Assembly: GCF_025642975.1 (NCBI RefSeq) | Contig: NZ_JANZKJ010000009.1 | Location: 62,001-126,000 of the forward strand | From: Pseudomonas sp. RIT-PI-S | GTDB taxonomy: Bacteria; Pseudomonadota; Gammaproteobacteria; Pseudomonadales; Pseudomonadaceae | DNA length: 64,000 nucleotides | Direction of reading: 5' to 3' | The notes under the pieces: generated by a model | The model's input: the letters and a program-made list of their open reading frames with translations, nothing else | The model's database searches: none | What the model was told of the DNA's origin: nothing | Part shown: piece by piece, positions 59,230 to 64,000 of the stretch | How positions within the stretch are numbered: position 1 is the first letter of the stretch | Layout of the letters: each line of letters starts with the position of its first letter | Program-made: the position numbers and the translations under genes

Positions 59230-61581
59230 TTGCTGCAACGCCACGGTTTCATACTCACTCGCCACTGGGCGGACACGCCACAAGGCACCGAGGTGGGGCT
59301 GTGGTTGGCCACGGACGATGGGCCCCTATACCTTCGCCTGCCGGCCCAGCAGCCGGTTGCCTTCGTGCCCCAGGCCCAACGTGCCCGCGCCGAACAGCTG
59401 TTGGCGGGCGAGGTCGGCGTCAGCCTGCGCGACCTGGCGCTGAAGGACTTTCGCCAGCGCCCGGTGATGGGCCTTTACTGCGGCCAGTACCGGCAGTTGC
59501 TGGACCTGGCGCAACGCCTGCGCCACGGTGGCGTCGATGTCTACGAAGCCGACGTCCGGCCGCCCGACCGTTACCTTATGGAGCGCTTCATCACCGCGCC
59601 GGTCGCCTTTACCGCCCAGGGCTCACGCGAGGCGGGCTGGAGCGGCGACGTGCGCCCCGTATCGGCTTACCGGCCCAACCTGCGGTTGGTATCCCTGGAC
59701 ATCGAGACCGACCGCAACGGCAACCTGTTCTGTATCGGCCTGGAAGGCTGTGGCCAACGCCTGGTGCTGATGATCGGGCCGGCTCCAGCCGCCCAGGCGA
59801 CGGTCGATTTCTCCCTGGTGTACCTGGCGGACGCAAGCAGCCTGCTGCATCGCCTCAATGCCTGGTTCGCCGAGCACAATCCGGACGCAATCATCGGCTG
59901 GAACCTGGTGCAGTTCGATCTGCGCGTGCTGCAAGAGCACAGCCGCCGGCTGTCGGTGCCATTGCTGCTCGGCCGTGGCGGTGAGCCCCTGGGCTGGCGA
60001 GAGCACTCGCAGCGCGCGCATTTCTTCGCCTCCGCCGCCGGCCGGCTGATCATCGACGGGATCGAGGGCCTGCGCTCGGCGTTCTGGAGCTTCGAGTCGT
60101 TTCGCCTGGAGGACGTGGCGCAGGCCCTGCTCGGCGAAGGCAAAGCCATCGACGACCCTTACCAACGGGTGGACGCCATCGAGCGGATGTTCGCCGAAGA
60201 CAAACCCGCCCTGGCGCACTACAACCTGCGCGACTGTGAGCTGGTCACGCGGATCTTCGCGCATACCCGGCTGCTCGACTTTCTCATCGAGCGAGCCCGG
60301 GTGACTGGCCTGCCGGCCGATCGCAGCGCAGGCTCGGTCGCGGCCTTCGACCACCTTTACCTGCCCGCCATGCACCGTCTCGGCCGGGTGGCGCCCAACC
60401 GCGGTGAACGCCTGCCCGAGGCAAGCCCTGGCGGCTTTGTGATGGATTCGCGGCCAGGGCTTTACGAATCGGTGCTGGTGCTCGATTACAAGAGCCTGTA
60501 CCCCTCGATCATCCGCACCTTTCTGATCGACCCGGTCGGGCTGGTGGAAGGCCTGGCAGCCCCGGAGGCCGCGCTGGAAGGCTTTCGCGGCGCGCGCTTT
60601 TCGCGAACCTGCCACGCGCTGCCGGCGATCGTGGAGCGGGTGTGGGAAGGGCGCGAGCTGGCCAAGCGTGAGCACAACACGCCCTTGGCGCAGGCGCTGA
60701 AAATCATCATGAATGCCTTCTACGGCGTGCTGGGCTCTCCTGGTTGCCGGTTCTTCGATCCGCGCCTGGCCTCGTCGATCACCCTGCGCGGGCAGCAGAT
60801 CATGCGCCAGACCCGCACCCTGATCGAAGCCCAGGGGTATACGGTGATCTATGGCGACACCGATTCGACGTTCGTGTGGCTGAAGGCTGGGCATAGTGAG
60901 GCCCAGGCCAGTGCCATCGGCGCTGCGCTGGTGGAAGAGGTCAACCGCTGGTGGCGAGCGCACCTGGCCGAGACCCTAGGGCTGGCCAGCGCCCTGGAGC
61001 TGCAGTTCGAAACCCACTTCAAGCGCTTTTTGATGCCAACCATTCGCGGCAGCGAGGAGGGCAGCAAGAAACGCTACGCCGGCCTGGTGGAGCACGCCGA
61101 CGGCAGCCAGAGGATGGTGTTCAAGGGGTTGGAAACCGTGCGCACCGATTGGTCGCCGCTGGCCCGGGAGTTTCAGCAGGCGCTTTACCGGCGGATATTC
61201 ACCGGGCAGCCCCACCGCGATTATGTGCGCGATTACGTGCGCAGTACCCGCGCCGGAGAGCTGGATTCACTGCTGGTGTACCGTAAGCGCCTGCGCCGGC
61301 CGCTGGCCGAATACACCCGCAATGTCCCGCCCCATGTGCGCGCCGCGCGCCTGGCCGATGCCTTCAACCTGGCCCAGGGCCGGCCCGAGCAATACCAGCG
61401 TGGTGGCTGGATCAGCTACGTGATGACCACCCAAGGGCCGGAGCCGCTGGAGGCGCGACGGGCGCCGCTCGACTACGACCACTATGTAAGCCGCCAGTTA
61501 CAGCCGGTGGCAGAAGCCATACTGCCGTTCGTGAACGAGGACTTCAGCGAACTGGTGGGCGGCCAGATGGGATTGTTCTAG
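59230..61581 (+). CDS. polB: DNA polymerase II (family B)
   Basis: TTG at 59230 with GAGGA seven bases upstream, 783 aa, the length of E. coli Pol II (783). The 3'-5' exonuclease motif DIETD lies at ~157. Polymerase motifs are DYKSLYPSII (Asp419), KIIMNAFYGVLG and YGDTDSTFV (Asp543). It carries out repair and translesion synthesis. In E. coli it is SOS-induced, but I see no LexA box (CTG-N10-CAG) in the 100 bases upstream. Confidence 0.97.
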   Translation: MLQRHGFILTRHWADTPQGTEVGLWLATDDGPLYLRLPAQQPVAFVPQAQRARAEQLLAGEVGVSLRDLALKDFRQRPVMGLYCGQYRQLLDLAQRLRHGGVDVYEADVRPPDRYLMERFITAPVAFTAQGSREAGWSGDVRPVSAYRPNLRLVSLDIETDRNGNLFCIGLEGCGQRLVLMIGPAPAAQATVDFSLVYLADASSLLHRLNAWFAEHNPDAIIGWNLVQFDLRVLQEHSRRLSVPLLLGRGGEPLGWREHSQRAHFFASAAGRLIIDGIEGLRSAFWSFESFRLEDVAQALLGEGKAIDDPYQRVDAIERMFAEDKPALAHYNLRDCELVTRIFAHTRLLDFLIERARVTGLPADRSAGSVAAFDHLYLPAMHRLGRVAPNRGERLPEASPGGFVMDSRPGLYESVLVLDYKSLYPSIIRTFLIDPVGLVEGLAAPEAALEGFRGARFSRTCHALPAIVERVWEGRELAKREHNTPLAQALKIIMNAFYGVLGSPGCRFFDPRLASSITLRGQQIMRQTRTLIEAQGYTVIYGDTDSTFVWLKAGHSEAQASAIGAALVEEVNRWWRAHLAETLGLASALELQFETHFKRFLMPTIRGSEEGSKKRYAGLVEHADGSQRMVFKGLETVRTDWSPLAREFQQALYRRIFTGQPHRDYVRDYVRSTRAGELDSLLVYRKRLRRPLAEYTRNVPPHVRAARLADAFNLAQGRPEQYQRGGWISYVMTTQGPEPLEARRAPLDYDHYVSRQLQPVAEAILPFVNEDFSELVGGQMGLF

Positions 61582-61651
61582 GCCCTGTATGAAAGGGTTT
61601 GGAACACGCATCGCCGAGTGCCCCCTACAGTTCGTACAGGCCTGGTGAACG

Positions 61652-62182
61652 TTACTCGTCGGCCAAGGGCGTTGGCTGAATGATTTCCACCCAGTAGTCG
61701 TCCGGGTCTTTGATAAACGCCAGGCTCTTCATCCGGCCATCGCTCAAGCGCTTCTGGAATGTGACGCCAAGTTGTTCGAAGCGCTCGCAGGCCGCGTGGA
61801 TATCGGGCACCGCAACACAGATATGGCCAAACCCACGCGGATCGCTATTGCCGTTGTGGTAGGCAAAGCCTGCGTCATTTTCGGTGCCGTAGTTGTGTGT
61901 CAGTTCAAGTACGCCGGGGATTGATTTCATCCAGCGGTTACGCTCGGCGGCGGCTTGCGGAATGCTGTTGCGGTCCACCAGGGCGAGGAAGTAAAGGCTG
62001 AACTGTGCATCCGGGAAATCGCGTTTTTCAACCAGGCTAAAACCCAGTACCCGGGTGTAGAAGTCCAGCGAACGGCTGATGTCTTTTACCCGCAGCATGG
62101 TGTGGTTGAATACATAGCCGGCCGTGGCGCTGTCGGGCTGCGCGGTTACACCGGCAACGGTGTCAAGTTCTCTTAGGCTCAT
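61652..62182 (-). CDS. gloA: Lactoylglutathione lyase (glyoxalase I)
   Basis: A 176-aa enzyme of the longer, eukaryote-like zinc type. The metal ligands appear in FNHTMLRVKD, GVLELTHNYGTE, GFGHICVAVPD and YWVEIIQP. SLDFYTRVLGFSLVEKRDF is the family hallmark near residue 40. It converts the methylglyoxal-glutathione hemithioacetal to S-lactoylglutathione. Monocistronic, convergent with polB; the gap upstream carries the mvaT terminator. Confidence 0.95.
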   Translation of the reverse strand: MSLRELDTVAGVTAQPDSATAGYVFNHTMLRVKDISRSLDFYTRVLGFSLVEKRDFPDAQFSLYFLALVDRNSIPQAAAERNRWMKSIPGVLELTHNYGTENDAGFAYHNGNSDPRGFGHICVAVPDIHAACERFEQLGVTFQKRLSDGRMKSLAFIKDPDDYWVEIIQPTPLADE

Positions 62183-62498
62183 GAGGGTTCCTGAGGAGTG
62201 CTGAAATAAAACGAAATAGCTTGCGGCGCGGGCGGGGCCGAGTCAACTCTAAAAACGGCAGCCTGCAGCGTGCTTCAAGCAGGCAGTGGCAAGCCATAAG
62301 TTGGAACGCGATGGGATGGCAAACGGGGGGCGGCGGCAGCTGGCGGCTATAAGGATGGGGGGAGCCCAACGCCGGCGGAGTGTTTCGTGGCCGACAAAAA
62401 AGAAGAAGCCCGCCGAAGCGGGCATATGGGGCGCTGTTCCTTCAGCGACCTTGATCCTGCGCGTTTGCTTGTGAAAAAAGCGTGAAGCCTGTTGCCGT
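62183..62498. other. Intergenic region upstream of gloA
   Basis: About 316 bases. Holds the terminator of the mvaT-family gene (62395-62423) and presumably the gloA promoter. Nothing else is recognisable. Confidence 0.5.
62395..62423 (-). terminator. Terminator of the mvaT-family gene
   Basis: On the minus strand GCCCGC-TTCG-GCGGGC is followed by TTCTTCTTTTTT. It lies 76 bases after the stop at 62499. Confidence 0.88.
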
Positions 62499-62864
62499 TC
62501 AGCGGCGTACCCAATTTTCTACAGTATCGGCGCCGTATTGGTCTTTCCAGGCGCGCAGGCCACGGTGGTTGCCGCCCTTGGTTTCGATAAGTTCGCCGGA
62601 GTGCGGGTTTTCATACACCTTGACTACGCGTGCCCTACGAGTTTTAGGCGCCGGTGCGGGCGCGCGTGGTGTGGAGGACTTAGCCGGGTCGACCAACGCG
62701 ATAATGTCGCGCAGGCTTTTGTCGTAGTGCTTCATCAGTTCGAGCAGTTTTTGTTCGAACTCGATTTCACGCTTGAGGCCAGCGTCGTTTTTCATTACCT
62801 CAAGTTGAGCGAGTTGTTCTTGCAAGGCTTTCTCGGCGGCACGGAATTCAGCGAGTCTGGACAT
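62499..62864 (-). CDS. mvaT: H-NS-like nucleoid protein of the MvaT/TurA family
   Basis: A 121-aa protein. The N-terminal coiled coil (LAEFRAAEKALQEQLAQLE) mediates oligomers. The C-terminus binds AT-rich DNA through the AT-pincer region (KVYENPHSGELIETKGGNHR, then WKDQYGADTVENWV). Pseudomonads carry several paralogues (MvaT, MvaU, TurA-E) and motif reading cannot choose among them. These proteins silence foreign DNA. Monocistronic. Confidence 0.92.
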   Translation of the reverse strand: MSRLAEFRAAEKALQEQLAQLEVMKNDAGLKREIEFEQKLLELMKHYDKSLRDIIALVDPAKSSTPRAPAPAPKTRRARVVKVYENPHSGELIETKGGNHRGLRAWKDQYGADTVENWVRR

Positions 62865-63004
62865 GGGTTTGCGGCTCCGGCTAATGAATTCATTAATCGC
62901 AGCATAGAGCCTGACCTGAGTTAAGTAAATATTATGGAGAAGGTTTAACTTGGCCAGCTAGTTGCGGCCCTAATACATGTTACGTGTAGGTAAAGCCGAA
63001 AGCG

Positions 63005-63072
63005 GTTCGCGGGCTACGGCCATTCCTACAACACCACTGCTGTGGGGTGTTGTAGGAGTGGGCGAACCCTAA
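63005..63072. repeat. REP-type inverted pair downstream of the xylulokinase gene
   Basis: GGTTCGCGGGC...CCTACAACACC and GGTGTTGTAGGAGTGGGCGAACC are opposed copies of the palindrome family, meeting around 63038. They form a long imperfect hairpin that could end the xylulokinase transcript or stabilise its 3' end. Confidence 0.7.
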
Positions 63073-64000
63073 AGCGCGAGAATCTGCTCGCGGTACCGGC
63101 CGTACACCGCGTGATACGCCTCGACGCTCGTGGGGTCGGGCTCGCAGCGGGTGCTGGGGTCCAGTTGCACGCAGCGCGCGCACAGGGCTTGCAGGCTTTG
63201 CTCTCCAGGGGCACACCAGGCGGCCTGAATGGCCGCGCCAAGGGCGGCGGCTTCGGCTTCGGTGGTGCACACCACCGGCGTGGCCATGACGTCGGCCACC
63301 AGCTGCCGCCATACCGGGCTCTTGGCGCCGCCGCCCACCAGACGGATGGCCGCGCTGTGCATGCCGGCGCCACGCAGCAGGTCCAGGCCATAGCGCAGCC
63401 CGAAGGTGGTGCCTTCCACGGCCGCGCGGCAGAGGTTGGCCTGGGTCAGGTTGGTGGTGGTGAGGCCCAGCAGCGTGCCGCTGGCGTGGGGCAGGGCGGG
63501 CACCCGCTCACCGTTGAGGAACGGCAGCATCAACACGCCCTCGGCGCCGATGGGCGATTCGGCAACGCAACGATTGAAGGCGGCCAGGTCCAGTTCGAAC
63601 AGCGAGCGCACGGCGCTGGTCACGTTGGTCAGGTTCATGGTGCAGATCAGCGGCAGCCAGCCGCCCGAAGACGAGCAGAAGGTCGCCACGGCCGGCTCCT
63701 CGCACACCACGGGCGTGTCGGTGTAGCCGTAGACGGTACCCGATGATCCCAGGCTCATGGTGAACAGCCCGGGCTGGATATTGCCGGTGCCGATGGCCGC
63801 CATCATGTTGTCGCCGCCGCCGCTGGCGACCAGCGCCTGGGGGTTGATGCCCAGTTGCGCCGCGGCCTGCGGGCGCAGAGTGCCGATAGGCTGGTCAGCC
63901 TGCACCAGCGTCGGCAGGGCAGTGCGCAGGCGGCCGCTGGGATCGATGCGGTCGAGCAGCGCCAGGTCCCATTGGCGCTGGCGCACATCGAAATAGCCGG
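63069..64000 (-). CDS. xylB: Xylulokinase, C-terminal part (5' end outside window)
   Basis: The frame runs off the right edge; about 310 residues are visible, starting GYFDVRQRQWDLALL. The FGGY kinase signature parts are IGTGNIQPGLFTMSLGSSGT, VEGTTFGLRYGLDLL and IRLVGGGAKSPVWRQLVADV. It phosphorylates D-xylulose. In P. fluorescens the homologue (mtlY) lies in the mannitol/arabitol operon before a fructokinase gene; here no gene follows on this strand before mvaT. Confidence 0.93.
   Translation of the reverse strand, partial: GYFDVRQRQWDLALLDRIDPSGRLRTALPTLVQADQPIGTLRPQAAAQLGINPQALVASGGGDNMMAAIGTGNIQPGLFTMSLGSSGTVYGYTDTPVVCEEPAVATFCSSSGGWLPLICTMNLTNVTSAVRSLFELDLAAFNRCVAESPIGAEGVLMLPFLNGERVPALPHASGTLLGLTTTNLTQANLCRAAVEGTTFGLRYGLDLLRGAGMHSAAIRLVGGGAKSPVWRQLVADVMATPVVCTTEAEAAALGAAIQAAWCAPGEQSLQALCARCVQLDPSTRCEPDPTSVEAYHAVYGRYREQILAL

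Overview
The window looks like a stretch of chromosome from a Pseudomonas of the P. putida type. The DNA is GC-rich. It carries families that are common in or typical of pseudomonads: an MvaT-type H-NS protein, DUF1652, DUF2790, a bkd branched-chain keto-acid dehydrogenase operon, a cysI/DUF934 pair, and extragenic palindromes built on GGTTCGCGGGC...CTCCTACAG. I saw no rRNA or tRNA genes, insertion sequences, prophage genes or CRISPR arrays. The sequence alone does not settle the species.

Layout. 1-3.06 kb: end of a haem-oxygenase-like iron enzyme gene, a coupled methyltransferase gene, and nine tandem ~149-bp palindromic repeat units. 3.06-6.98 kb: agmatinase and polyamine-binding protein, a divergent LysR gene, and an SDR oxidoreductase. 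7.05-11.9 kb: an amidase, then a catalase-like protein and a large di-haem cytochrome in one operon. 12.1-20.8 kb: an unrecognised gene, a periplasmic binding protein, a small DUF6555-like gene, a fused EgtB-EgtD ergothioneine gene, DUF1810, DUF72, a nucleoside deoxyribosyltransferase-like gene, DUF1652, and a divergent quinone reductase/LysR pair. 20.9-33.6 kb: two giant paralogous proteins (1715 and 1703 aa) with a toxin-like N-terminus, leucine-rich repeats and a NEL-type ubiquitin-ligase C-terminus. Three ordinary genes (SCP2, histidine phosphatase, sohB) separate them.

33.6-40.5 kb: DUF934-cysI (sulfite reduction), a 1-kb gap with a 39-codon membrane-protein gene and a second repeat array (period ~120 bp), then metH. 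40.7-45.3 kb: an acyltransferase, nfuA, and a cobalamin operon (cbtB-cbtA-cobE-cobM) behind a clear B12 riboswitch, then a DUF2790 gene. 45.4-53.4 kb: the bkdA1-bkdA2-bkdB-lpdV operon, with a divergent EmrB/EmrA-like efflux pair where bkdR is found in P. putida. 53.5-64.0 kb: a PAS hybrid histidine kinase with a defective receiver, small secreted proteins, DUF5872, a chemotaxis receptor, a metallothionein, DNA polymerase II, glyoxalase I, an mvaT-family gene, and the 3' part of a xylulokinase gene cut by the window edge.

Functional links. Cobalt uptake and corrin methylation genes sit a few kb from metH, a B12 enzyme. cysI, metH and egtBD all use reduced or methylated sulfur chemistry. The NEL pair is the most unusual content: host-directed ubiquitin ligase-like proteins with no secretion genes in view.
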